From positions 3,911,285 through 3,975,284 of the forward strand of contig CM046870.1 in the NCBI GenBank assembly GCA_025617745.1: 64,000 nt of DNA, given 5' to 3'. Under the pieces are notes generated by a model. The model searched no databases. It was not told the origin of the DNA and saw only the letters and a program-made list of their open reading frames with translations. Below are positions 23,945-36,519 of the stretch, in pieces. Numbering within the stretch: position 1 is the first letter of the stretch; every line of letters begins with the position of its first letter. The stretch comes from Heliocidaris erythrogramma (Eukaryota > Echinodermata > Echinoidea > Camarodonta > Echinometridae). The position numbers and the translations under genes are program-made.

Positions 23945-25415
23945 ACCTCAGACCCCATTCGTTTTGCACAGGGTGTTTGTGAGCTCTGTCTAGGTCCTTT
24001 CCCCTTGTCCATTTCATTTCAAATTTCGTATGCATGTTCCTTGGCATCCCTTCTAACTCACTGAGGTCTTCGTTTTCCGAATTCACTCATGCATGACCGT
24101 CCAGGCGCCATTTTGTCCGTTTTGGGGGCATTTTCATGCCTTTTGTTCTCCTTGCCTATCTCAGCTATCCTACATCCTACAGACTTCTAACAAATTCCTG
24201 TAGATAGTCCAAGAGTTGCTCTGTACATTCTAATAAAAAAATTAATACGAAAAATGCCATCTTCACACTGTAAATTTAAGTCCGCAATCGGCCATATTGA
24301 AAAACGCTAAATTTCTTGAAATTTTCACTCCGAATATTAAAAATATAACTTTGTCATATCAATTAATTTATGTCCCAAACTTTTACCATGTCTTGGTTTT
24401 GTCGTTGCACACATGTCTGCCAAATTTCATGCATTTCTGATTGCGCATTATATAAACAGCGCCCTCTAAAGTTTTCAAAATGGCTCTCTTCGTGTGGCCG
24501 TATCTCCGTCATGCCTGGGTGAACCCGTACCCTTTTTTGGATTTAGATACTTCAGGATATACCCTTTTCAGCGAAATAAAAAAATATATACCCCATCACT
24601 GACCGACTTTGAGAAAATTGCACTTGAAAATCACAATATTTGCATAAATGCCGAAATAAAGACAACTTGCTCTAATTTTGTGAACGTTCAACGTACGTCT
24701 TTGAAATTTGGTGGGTATGTGTATTTGTGTATTTGAAACTGTTACCCAAATTTGGTTGACATCGATGACGTCATCGCGAAGATATTACGCAAAAACCTTA
24801 ATTTACTATGCATTACATAATATTGCATAATATGCTTGTTTTAAATGGCGCGCTAGTCGCAGGTGGCTCACAATGACCGCAATGAAATTCCCTTGTCAGG
24901 GATGCAAAAAAAGATATATGGTCTCACAGAATATTTTGAGTAAATCGCGATTGAAATCAGGTCATTATACGGATCCTGCACATGTATTACACGTATTGTC
25001 TATGGGGCAAATCGGTTTCCCGCTCTGACCCCCTGAACGATCTTTATTTTTCTTGAAATTTGGCAGGTACATTGCCTGAGGCAAAATGAAGAAACTCTCG
25101 AAGCCGGATTTTCAAAAATCTATCAAGCGCTTCGTTTTAAAACGCTATATAGTGACAGGTACTTAACAGAGTCTGCAAATACAGACTAGCACGTAGACCC
25201 AAATATAGTGACTTCAAAACCCATGAGTCCGTGACTCATGCCAGCTCAGTTCTACTTGTCTATCTCCTATTCTAGATGCTACAGACTTCAAACAAATTTC
25301 TATAGGTAGTTTAAGTGATGCTCTTTATTTTACTGTTCAAGGAAATACAAAATACAGACGTCAATGCATGCACATCGTTCTGATACGATTGCAGTTCTAG
25401 TTCTTCCTTTTCTTA
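23945..25415. repeat. Satellite unit 6 (short)
   Basis: Frame open at 24494-24736. Short-form tail near 25155. At about 1471 bp it is the shortest unit. Confidence 0.85.
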
Positions 25416-27049
25416 TTCTGGGAGACCCTATTCGTTTTGCACGGGGTGTTTGTGAGCTCTGTCTAGGTCCTTTCCCCTTGTCCATTTCATTTCAAATTTC
25501 GTATGCATGTTCCTTGGCATGTCTTCTAGGTCACCTCGGTTTCGTTTTTCGAATTCACTCATGCATGACCGTCCAGGCGCCATTTTGTCCGTTTTGGGGT
25601 CATTTTCATGCCTTTTGTTCTCCTTGCCTATCTCAGCTATCCTACATCCTACAGACTTCTAACAAATTCCTGTAGATAGTCCAAGAGTTGCTATTTACAT
25701 TCTTTTTTTAAAGTGAATACCAAAAATGCCATCTTCACACTGTAAATTTAAGTCCGAAATCCGCCATGTTGAAAAACGCTAAATTTCTTGAAATTTTCCC
25801 TCCCGAATATTAAAAATTCCTATACTTTGACGTTGCAAACATGTCTGCCAAATTCCATGCATTTCTGATTACGCATTATATAAACAGCGCCCTCTAAAGT
25901 TTTCAAAATGGCTCTCTTCATGTGGCCGTATCTCCGTCATGCCTGGGTAAACCCGTACCCTTTTTTGGATTTAGATACTTCAAGATATACCCTTTTCAGC
26001 CAAATAAAAAAATATATACCTCATCACTGACCGACTTTGAGAAAATTGCACTTGAAAATCACAATATTTGCATAAATGCCGAAATAAAGACAAATTGCTC
26101 TAATTTTGTGAAGGTTCAACGTACGTCTTTGAAATTTGGTGGGTATGTGTATTTTCGTATTTGACAACTGTTAACCAAATTTGGTTGAAATCGATGACGC
26201 CATCGCGAAGATATTACGTAATAACCTTAATTTACTATGCATTCATAATATTGCATAATATGCTTATTTTAAATGGCGCGCTAGTCGCAGTTGGCTCAAA
26301 TGACGCAGTGAAATTTCCCTCGTCAGGATGCAAAAAAGATATATGGTCTCACAGAAATTTTGAGTAAATCGCGATTGAAATCGGGTCATTATACGGATCC
26401 TGCACATGTATTACATGTATTGTCTATGGGGCAAATCGGTTTCCCGCATTTGGCCCCCTGAACGATTTTTATTTTTCTTGAAATTTTGCAGGTAAATGCT
26501 TCGAGGCAAAATGAAGAGACTCTCGAAGCCAGATTTTAATATCTATCAAGCGCTTTGTTTTAATCGCAATTTTTTATCCTGCATAGATGCCACTACTACG
26601 GAAACTATGGCAAGCCATCCGGCCGATTTTTCCATTGTGGCCAATTTTTGTTTTGCATGCAGTGCTTGAGATCACTGTCTAGGTCCTTTCCCCTTGTCCA
26701 TTTCGATTCAAATTTCGTTTGCAATGTTCCTTGGCATGCCATTTATGCACTGAACTCTTCATTTTCCAAAATCACTCATGCATGACCGTCCAGGCGCATT
26801 TTGTCAGTGTTTCGTACCATTTGTTCGATTTGCTATCTCCACTATTTCAGATGCTACAGACTTCAAACAAAATTGTTATAGATAGTTTAAGAGATGCTCT
26901 TTATTTTACTGTTCAAGGACATGCAAATACAGACGTCAATCTATGCACATCGTTATGTTCTGATACGATTGCAATTCTAGTTAGATTGACGTAAAGTCAT
27001 CTTCTGTCTCGTTCGCGTCTGCATTCTTATTCTTCTTTTTCTTCTTCTT
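25416..27049. repeat. Satellite unit 7 (long)
   Basis: Frame open at 25922-26164. About 70 bp are missing between block A and the frame (cctatactttgacgttgcaa near 25820). The palindrome is mutated to GATGACGCCATCG (about 26193). Many single-base deletions occur after 26240. Confidence 0.82.
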
Positions 27050-29068
27050 CCTCAGACCCATTCGTTTTGCACAGGGTGTTGTGAGCTCTGTCTAGGTCCT
27101 TTCCCCTTGTCCATTTCATTTCAAATTTCGTATGCATGTTCCTTGGCATCCCTTCTAGGTCACTGAGGTCTTCGTTTTTCGAACTCACTCATGCATGACC
27201 GTCCAGGCGCCATTTTGTCCGTTTTGGGGCCATTTTCATGCCTTTTGTTCTCCTTGCCTATCTCAGCTATCCTACATCCTACAGACTTCTAACAAATTCC
27301 TGTAGATAGTCCAAGAGTTGCTATTTCATTCTATTTTTAAGTGAATACCAAAAATGCCATCTTCACACTGTAAATTTAAGTCCGAAATCCGCCATGTTGA
27401 AAAACGCTAAATTTCTTGAAATTTTCCCTCCCGAATATTAAAAATTCCTATAACTTTGTCATATCAATTGATTTCTGTCCCAAACTTTTACCATGTGTTG
27501 GTCTTGCCATTGCACACATTTCTGCCATATTTCATGCATTTCTGATTACGCATTATATAAACAGCGCCCTCTAAATTTTTCAAAACGGCTCCCTTCATGT
27601 GGCTGTATCTCCGTCATGCCTGGGTAAACACCGTACCCTTTTTTGGATTTAGATACTTCAAGATATACCCTTTTCAGCCAAATAAAAAAATATATACCTC
27701 ATCGCTGACCGACTTTGAGAAAATTGCACTTGAAAATCACAATATTTGCATAAATGCCGAAATAAAGACAAATTGCTCTAATTTTGTGAAGGTTCAACGT
27801 ACGTCTTTGAAATTTGGTGGGTATGTGTATTTTCGTATTTGACAACTGTTAACCAAATTTGGTTGAAATCGATGACGTCATCGCGAAGATATTACGCAAA
27901 ACCTTAATTTACTATGCATTACATAATATTGCATAATATGCTTATTTTAAATGGCGCGCTAGTCGCAGTATAGGCTCACAATGACCGCAAATAAAATTCC
28001 CTATCAGGGATGCAAAAAAAGATATATGGTCTCACAGAATATTTTGAGTAAATCGCGATTGAAATCGGGTCATTATACGGATCCTGCACATGTATTACAT
28101 GTATTGTCTATGGGGCAAATCGGTTTCCCGTCTTTGGCCCTGAACGATTTTATTTTCTTGAAATTTTTGCAGGTAATGCTTCGAGGCAAAATGAAGAGAC
28201 TCTCGAAGCCAGATTTTTAATATCTATCAAGCGCTTTGTTTAATCGCAACTTTTATATACTGCATAGATGCCACTACCTACGGAATATGGCAAGCCATCC
28301 GGCCGATATTTCCATTGTGGCCAATTTGTTTTGCATGCAGTGCTTGAGATCACTGTCTAGGGCTTTCCCTTGTCCATTTCGATTCAAATTTCGTATGCAT
28401 GTCCTTGGCATGCCATGTANNNNNNNNNNNNNNNNNNNNNNNNNNNNNNNNNNNNNNNNNNNNNNNNNNNNNNNNNNNNNNNNNNNNNNNNNNNNNNNNN
28501 NNNNNNNNNNNNNNNNNNNNNNNNNNNNNNNNNNNNNNNNNNNNNNNNNNNNNNNNNNNNNNNNNNNNNNNNNNNNNNNNNNNNNNNNNNNNNNNNNNNN
28601 NNNNNNNNNNNNNNNNNNNNNNNNNNNNNNNNNNNNNNNNNNNNNNNNNNNNNNNNNNNNNNNNNNNNNNNNNNNNNNNNNNNNNNNNNNNNNNNNNNNN
28701 NNNNNNNNNNNNNNNNNNNNNNNNNNNNNNNNNNNNNNNNNNNNNNNNNNNNNNNNNNNNNNNNNNNNNNNNNNNNNNNNNNNNNNNNNNNNNNNNNNNN
28801 NNNNNNNNNNNNNNNNNNNNNNNNNNNNNNNNNNNNNNNNNNNNNNNNNNNNNNNNNNNNNNNNNNNNNNNNNNNNNNNNNNNNNNNNNNNNNNNNNNNN
28901 NNNNNNNNNNNNNNNNNNNGATGCTACAGACTTCAAACAATTTGCTATAGATAGTTTAGAGAGATGCTTTTTATTTTACTGTTCAATGACATGCAAAATA
29001 CAGACGTCAATCTATGCACATCGTTCTGAACATTGCCAATTCTAGTTCTTCTTCTTTTTCTTCTTATG
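27050..29068. repeat. Satellite unit 8 (long, contains gap)
   Basis: An extra base in gggtaaacaccgtaccc (about 27628) shifts the 80-codon frame. Numerous single-base indels run up to the run of N. The gap falls inside the second block A. Confidence 0.8.
28420..28919. other. Assembly gap, 500 N
   Basis: Exactly 500 N, a conventional placeholder length. True unit size and copy number here are unknown. Reading frames across it are meaningless. Confidence 0.99.
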
Positions 29069-30920
29069 CCTCAGACCCTATTCGTTTTGCACGGGGGGTT
29101 TGTGGAGCTCTGTCTAGGTCCTTTCCCCTTGTCCATTTCATTTCAAATTTCGTATGCATGTTCCTTGGCATGTCTTCTAGGTCACCTCGGTCTTCGTTTT
29201 TTCGAATTCACTCATGCATGACCGTCAGGCGCCATTTTGTCCGTTTTGGGGTCATTTTTATGCCTTTTGTTCTCTTGGCCTATCTCAGCTATCCTACATC
29301 CTACAGACTTCTAACAAATTCCTGTAGATAGTCCAAGAGTTGCTATTTACATTCTTTTTTTAAAGTGAATACCAAAAATGCCATCTTCACACTGTAAATT
29401 TAAGTCCGAAATCCGCCATGTTGAAAAACGCTGAATTTCTTGAAATTTTTACTCCCGAATATTAAAAATTCCTATAACTTTGTCATATCAATTGATTTTT
29501 GTCCCAAACTTTTACCATGTGTTGGTCTTGCCATTGCACACATTTCTGCCATATTTCATGCATTTCTGATTACGCATTATATAAACAGCGCCCTTAAAGT
29601 TTTCAAAACGGCTCCCTTCATGTGGCCGTATCTCCGTCATGCCTCGGTAAACCCGTACCCTTTTTGGATTTAGATACTTCAAGATATACCCTTTTCAGCC
29701 AATAAAAAAATATATACCCCATCGCTGACGGACTTTGAGAAAATTGCACTTGAAAATCACAATATTTGCATAAATGCCGAAATAAAGACAAATTGCTCTA
29801 ATTTTGTGAAGGTTCAACGTACGTCTTTGAAATTTGGTGGGTATGTGTATTTATGTATTTGACAACTGTTAACCAATTTGGTTGAAATCGATGACGTCAT
29901 CGCGAAGATATTACGTAATAACCTTAATTTACTATGCATTACATAATATTGCATAATATGCTTATTTGAAATGGCGCGCTAGTCGCAGTTGGCTCACAAT
30001 ACTGCAGTGAAATCCCTCGTCAGGGATGCAAAAAAAGATATATGGTCTCACAGAATATTTTGAGTAAATCGCGATTGAAGTAAGGTCATTATACGGATCC
30101 TGCACATGTACTACACGTATTGTCTATGGGGCAAATCGGTTTCCCTCATTTGGCCCCCTGAATGATTTTTATTTTTCTTGAAATTTTGCAGTACATGCTT
30201 CGAGGCAAAATGAAGAGACTCTCGAAGCCAGATTTTAGTATCTATCAAGCGCTTTGTTTTAATCGCAATTTTATATCCTGCATAGATGCCACTACCTACG
30301 GAACTATGGCATGCCATCCGGGCAATTTTCCACTGTGGCCAAAATCGCGATTGAAGTCAGGTCATTATACGGATCCTGCACATGTATTACACGTATTGTC
30401 TATGGGGCAAATCGTTTATCGCAATTTTATATCCTGCATAGATCCCACTACCAAGGAAATATGGCATGCCATCCGGGCCAGATTTCCATTGTGGCCAATT
30501 TGTTTTGCATGCAGTGGTTGTGATCACTGTCTAGGTCCTTTCCCCTTGTCCATTTCGATTCAAATTTCGTATGCATGTTCTTTGGCATGCCATGTAATGC
30601 ACTGAACTCTTCATTTTCCGGAATCACTCATGCATGACCGTCCAGGCGCCATTTTGTCTGTGTTTCGTACCTTTTGTTCGATTTTGCCTATCTACACTAT
30701 TCTAGATGCTACAGACTTCAAACAAATTGCTATAGATAGTTTAAGAGATGCTTTTTATTTTACTGTTCAATGACATGCAAAATACAGACGTCAATCTATG
30801 CACATCGTTCTGATACGATTGCAGTTCTAGTTGCATTGACGTCATGACGTCAATGCTCTGTTATTGTTCGTGTTCTGCATTCTTATTCTTCTTCTTCTTC
30901 TTTTCTCTTCTTCTTCCTTA
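29069..30920. repeat. Satellite unit 9 (long, internal partial duplication)
   Basis: The frame from 29622 is broken by single-base losses in the T run after CCGTACC and in AGCCAATAAAAA. At about 30342-30480 a segment (aaatcgcgattgaagtcagg ... atcctgcatagat) is repeated from 190-280 bp upstream, adding about 120 bp. The 24-base palindrome is at 30833-30856. Confidence 0.83.
30833..30856. repeat. 24-base double-CRE palindrome, copy 3
   Basis: Third identical copy, at the junction of units 9 and 10. Confidence 0.8.
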
Positions 30921-32410
30921 GACTCTCAGACCCCATTCGTTTTGCACAGGGTGTTTGTGAGCTCTGTCTAGGTCCTTCCCCTTGTCCATTTCATTTCAAA
31001 TTTCGTATGCATGTTACTTGGCATCCCTTCTAACTTACTGAGGCCTTCGTTTTCCGAATTCACTCATGCATGACGGTCCAGGGCGCCATTTTGTCCGTTT
31101 TGGGGGCATTTTCATGCCTTTTGTTCTCCTTGCCTATCTCAGCTATCCTACATCCTACAGACTTCTAACAAATTCCTGTAGATAGTCCAAGAGTTGCTAT
31201 TTACATTCTTTTTTTAAAGTGAATACCAAAAATGCCATCTTCACACTGTAAATTTAAGTCCGAAATCCGCCATATTGAAAAATGCTAAATTTCTTGAAAT
31301 TTTCACTCCCAAATATTAAAAATTCCTATAACTTTGTCATATGAATGGATTTTTGTCCCAAACTTTTACCATGTCTTGGTCTTGTCGTTGCACACATGTC
31401 TGCCAAATTACATGCATTTCTGACTACGCATTATATAAACAGCGCCCTCTAAAGTTTTCAAAATGGCTCTCTTCGTGTGGCCGTATCTCCGTCATGCCTG
31501 GGTGAACCCGTACCCTTTTTTGGATTTAGATACTTCAAGATATACCCTTTTCAGCAGCAAATAAAAAAATATATACCTCATCACTGACCGACTTGAGAAA
31601 ATTGCACTTGAAAATCACAATATTTGCATAAATGCCGAAATAAAGACAACTTGCTCTAATTTTGTGAACATTCATCATACGTCCTTGAAATTTGGTGGGT
31701 ATGTGTATTTTCGTATTTGACAACTGTTAACCAAATTTGGTTGAAATCGATGACGTCATCGCGAAGATATTACGTAATAACCTTAATTTACTATGCATTA
31801 CATAATATTGCATAATATGCTTATTTTAAATGGCGCGCAAGTTGCAGTTGGCTCACAATGACCGCAATGAAATTCCCTTGTCAGGGATGCAAAAAAAGAT
31901 ATATGGTCTCACAGAATATTTTGAGTAAATCGCGATTGAAGTCGGGTCATTATACGGATCCTGCACATGTATTACATGTATTGTCTATGGGGCAAATCGG
32001 TTTCCAACTCTGACCCCCTGAACGATCTTTATTTTTCTTGGAATTTGGCAGGTACATGCTTCGAGGCAAAATGAAGAGACTCTCGAAGCCGGATTTTCAA
32101 AATCTATCAAGCGCTTCGTTTTAAACGCTATATAGTGACAGGTACTTAACAGAGTCTGCAAATACAGACTAGCACGTAGACCCAAATATAGAATGACCTT
32201 CCACCCATGAGTCCATGACTCATGCCAGCTCAGTTCTACTTGTCTATCTCCACTATTCTAGATGCTACAGACTTCAAACAAATTGCTATAGGTAGTTTAA
32301 GTGATGCTCTTTATTTTACTGTTCAAGGAAATACAAAATACAGACGTCAATGCATGCACATCGTTCTGATACGATTGCAGTTCTAGTTCTTCTTCTTTTT
32401 CTTCTTATTC
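30921..32410. repeat. Satellite unit 10 (short)
   Basis: The frame from 31477 has a 3-base insertion (cagcagcaaat) and a one-base loss (cgacttgagaa), so it is broken. Short-form tail near 32137-32230. Confidence 0.85.
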
Positions 32411-34070
32411 CTCAGACCCTATTCGTTTTGCACGGGGTGTTTGTGAGCTCTGTCTAGGTCCTTTCCCCTTGTCCATTTCATTTCAAATTTCGCATGCATG
32501 TTCCTTGGCATGTCTTCTAGGTCACCTCGGTCTTCGTTTTTCGAATTCACTCATGCATGACCGTCCAGGCGCCATTTTGTCCGTTTTGGGGTCATTTTCA
32601 TGCCTTTTGTTCTCTTGGCCTATCTCAGCTATCCTACATCCTACAGACTTCTAACAAATTCCTGTAGATAGTCCAAGAGTTGCTATTTACATTCTCTTTT
32701 TTTAAAGTGAATACCAAAAATGCCATCTTCACACTGTAAATTTAAGTCCGAAATCCGCCATGTTGAAAAACGCTGAATTTCTTGAAATTTTTACTCCCGA
32801 ATATTAAAAATTCCTATAACTTTGTCATATCAATTGATTTTTGTCCCAAACTTTTACCATGTGTTGGTCTTGCCATTGCACACATTTCTGCCATATTTCA
32901 TGCATTTCTGATTATGCATTATATAAACAGCGCCCTCTAAAGTTTTCAAAACGGCTCCCTTCATGTGGCCGTATCTCCGTCATGCCTGGGTAAACCCGTA
33001 CCCTTTTTTTGATTTAGATACTTCAAGATATACCCTTTTCAGCCAAATAAAAAAATATATACCTCATCACTGACCGACTTTGAGAAAATTGCACTTGAAA
33101 ATCACAATATTTGCATAAATGCCGAAATAAAGACAAATTGCTCTAATTTTGTGAAGGTTCAACGTACGTCTTTGAAATTTGGTGGGTATGTGTATTTATG
33201 TATTTGACAACTGTTAACCAAATTTGGTTGAAATCGATGACGTCATCGCGAAGATATTACGTAATAACCTTAATTTACTATGCATTACATAATATTGCAT
33301 AATATGCTTATTTTAAATGGCGCGCTAGTCGCAGTTGGCTCACAATGACCGCAGTGAAATTCCCTCGTCAGGGATGCAAAAAAAATATATGGTCTCACAG
33401 AATATTTTGAGTAAATCGCGATTGAAGTAAGGTCATTATACGGATCCTGCACATGTACTACACGTATTGTCTATGGGGCAAATCGGTTTCCCTCATTTGA
33501 CCCCCTGAATGATTTTTATTTTTCTTGAAATTTTGCAGGTACATGCTTCGAGGCAAAATGAAGAGACTCTCGAAGCCAGATTTTTAGTATCTATCAAGCG
33601 CTTTGTTTAATCGCAATTTTATATCCTGCATAGATGCCACTACCTACGGAACTATGGCATGCCATCCGGGCAATATTTCCATTGTGGCCAATTTGTTTTG
33701 CATGCAGTGCTTGTGATCACTGTCTAGGTCCTTTCCCCTTGTCCATTTCGATTCAAATTTCGTATGCATGTTCCTTGGCATGCCATGTAATGCACTGAAT
33801 TCTTCATTTTCCGAAATCACTCATGCATGACCGTCCAGGCGCCATTCTGTCCGTGTTTCGTACCTTTTGTTCGATTTTGCCTATCTCCACTATTCTAGAT
33901 GCTACAGACTTCAAACAAATTGCTATAGATAGTTTAAGAGATGCTTTTTATTTTACTGTTCAATGACATGCAAAATACAGACGTCAATCTATGCACATCG
34001 TTCTGATACGATTGCAATTCTAGTGTTCTGCATTCTTATTCTTCTTCTTTTCTTCTTTTTCTTCTTTAGC
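32411..34070. repeat. Satellite unit 11 (long)
   Basis: The frame from 32965 is closed by one substitution: TTTGGATTT became TTTTGATTT, creating TGA near 33008. Otherwise it is close to unit 9. Confidence 0.85.
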
Positions 34071-35676
34071 CTCAGACCCCATTCGTTTTGCACGGGGTGT
34101 TTGTGAGCTCTGTCTAGGTACTTTCCCCTTGTCCATTTCATTTCAAATTTCGTATGCATGTTCCTTGGCATCCCTTCTAGGTCACTGAGGTCTTCATTTT
34201 TTGAACTCACTCATGCATGACCGTCCAGGCGCCATTTTGTCCGTTTTGGGGCCATTTTCATGCCTTTTGTTCTCCTTGCCTATCTCAGCTATCCTACATC
34301 CTACAGACTTCTAACAAATTCCTGTAGATAGTCCAAGAGTTGCTCTGTACATTCTAATAAAAAAATTATACGAAAAATGCCATCTTCACACTGTAAATTT
34401 AAGTCCGAAATCGGCCATATTGAAAAACGCTAAATTTCTTGAAATTTTCACTCCCGAATATTAAAAATTCCTATAACTTTGTCATATCAATTGATTTCTG
34501 TCTCAAACTTTTACCATGTCTTGGTCTTGGCGTTGCACACATTTCTGCTAGATTTCATGCATTTCTGAGTACGCATTATATAAACAGCGCCTCTAAAGTT
34601 TTCAAAACGGCTCTCTTCGTGTGGCCTTATCTCCGTCATGCCTGGGTAAACCCGTACCCTTTTTTGGATTTAGATACTTCAAGATATACCCTTTTCAGCC
34701 AAATAAAAAAATATATACCCCATCACTGACCGACTTTGAGAAAATTGCACTTGAAAATCACAATATTTGCATAAATGCCGAAATAAAGACAACTTGCTCT
34801 AATTTTGTGAACATTCATCGTACGTCTTTGAAATTTGGTGGGTATGTGTATTTGTGTATTTGACAACTGTTAACCAAATTTGGTTGAAATCGATGACGTC
34901 ATCGCGAAGATATTACGCAAAAACCTTAATTTACTATGCATTACATAATATTGCATAATATGCTTATTTTAAATGGCGCGCTAGTCGCAGTAGGCTCACA
35001 ATGACTGCAATAAAATTCCCTCATCAGGGATGCAAACAAGGATATATGGTCTCACACAATATTTTGAGTAAATCGCGATTGAAGTCGGGTCATTATACGG
35101 ATCCTGCACTTGTATTACACGTATTGTCTATGGGGCAAATCGGTTTCCCGCATTTGGCCCCCTGAACGATATTTATTTTTCTTGAAATTTTTGCAGGTAC
35201 ATGCTTCGAGGCAAAATGAAGAGACTCTCGAAGCCAGATTTTTAATATCTATCAAGCGCTTTGTTTTAATCGCAATTTTATATCCTGCATAGATGCCACT
35301 ACCTACGGAACTATGGCATGCCATCCGGACAATATTTCCATTGTGGCCAATTTGTTTTGCATGCAGTGCTTGTGATCACTGTCTTGGTCCTTTCCCCTTG
35401 TCCATTTCGATTCAAATTTCGTATGCATGTTCCTTGGCATGCCATGTAATGCACTGAACTCTTCATTTTCCGAAATCACTCATGCATGACCGTCCAGGCG
35501 CCATTTTGTCTGTGTTTCGTACCTTTTGTTCGACTATCTCCACTATTCCAGATGCTACAGACTTCAAACAAATCGCTATAGATAGTTTAAGAGATGCTCT
35601 TTATTTTACTGTTCAATGACATACAAAATACAGACGTCAATCCATGCACATCGTTCTGATACGATTGCAGTTCTAG
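34071..35676. repeat. Satellite unit 12 (long, last)
   Basis: Frame open at 34621-34863. The array ends after gattgcagttctag at about 35676, where sequence unrelated to the satellite begins. Confidence 0.85.
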
Positions 35677-35904
35677 TTTTCTTTTGTGTCTTTCAACATC
35701 ATATCGATTATCGACTTTGTAGAACATACATAAACATCGTTTTAAATCGGTACATCTCATCTTTTTCGTGGAAGCCGTCCAATATTGATTCATTGCAAGA
35801 ATAAAATAATACAGTTCACACATGAAATTGCCATTTTCTCAACTTAATTCCACTGGGGACAATTCCGAGGTTTTAAAACCAATTTCCATCATATTCAATT
35901 GACA
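35677..35904. other. No gene seen; right flank of the satellite
   Basis: AT-rich, unique-looking sequence between the satellite and the duplicated GC-rich segments. Confidence 0.4.
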
Positions 35905-36225
35905 TCAAATGGCGAAAGGGGGGGGGGGGGAATCCGGGTCACATGACTTGCCGGGAGGAAGACATCCAGCCGGGATCCCAGGGCAGGAGTTTCCTGGGGC
36001 GCGGATTCCCCTCAAACAGTTATCATCTATTCAATACAAACTTCTCAAATGTGTCAGAATATACACATGTACATGTAGGAGGGAGAGAGGCTTCAAGACG
36101 TGAACATGAATTATAGGAGGGGAACCTGGTCACGTGACCTGCCGGGAGGAAGACATCCAGCCGGCGTCCCGGACAGGCGTTTCCAGGCACACTGATTCCA
36201 ATCTCCCGTTTTTCTTTACCTATAT
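35905..36225. repeat. Pair of direct repeats, about 80 bp, 190 bp apart
   Basis: GGAATCCGGGTCACATGACTTGCCGGGAGG at 35929 onward matches the segment at 36119 onward (ggaacctggtcacgtgacctgccgggagg). Both continue with GAAGACATCCAGCCGG and a cagg-g-tttcc motif. TATATATAGAACCCCTCCCC follows the second copy at about 36221, a possible TATA box with no gene behind it. A run of 13 G precedes the first copy. Confidence 0.7.
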
Positions 36226-36519
36226 ATAGAACCCCTCCCCCTACGATTGACCAAATCTTGTACCGTCAAGAGCCCTAAACTTTTTTTTATTTGTCAGCCT
36301 AACCAGCCAACTCTCCTGACTATACACACATACACAAATGCACAGCCATCTTTTTTTAAAATTTTGTTTGTTAGTTTTTGTTTTCAAGCCCAACCAACCA
36401 ACCAATGGATAAATGAAACATGCATTATCCTCCCCAACATCAACGCATACATGGTCCGACGGTATCCGAGACCAACCAACGAACCAATGAATGAACACTA
36501 GTACTCAACGATGCAGATC
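36226..36519. other. No gene seen
   Basis: Contains short CCAACCAACCAA-type repeats at about 36299, 36390 and 36471. The reading frames on both strands here lack motifs. Confidence 0.4.

Larger units (their letters stand above)
15390..35676. repeat. 20-kb complex satellite, 12 units
   Basis: Twelve head-to-tail units start at the word CCTCAGACCC (15742, 17620, 19121, 20808, 22447, 23946, about 25421, 27050, 29069, about 30927, 32410 and 34070). Each unit has, in order: block A (gtctaggtcctttccccttg ... ctacagacttctaacaaatt), a conserved region with an 80-codon frame, CGATGACGTCATCG, an AT-rich stretch, and one of two tails. Long units (about 1.61-1.88 kb) carry a diverged second copy of block A. 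Short units (about 1.47-1.50 kb) instead have ACAGGTACTTAACAGAGT and TGAGTCCATGACTCATG. Short forms are units 2, 5, 6 and 10. Unit 8 contains 500 N. I know no named family for it. Confidence 0.93.

Noticed and set aside
28236-29045. Frames of 180-270 codons on both strands
   Set aside because: They consist mostly of the 500-N gap.
15390-35676. rDNA or histone-type tandem gene cluster
   Set aside because: No rRNA, tRNA, snRNA or histone sequence in the unit, and the only conserved frame has no ATG and is broken in five copies.
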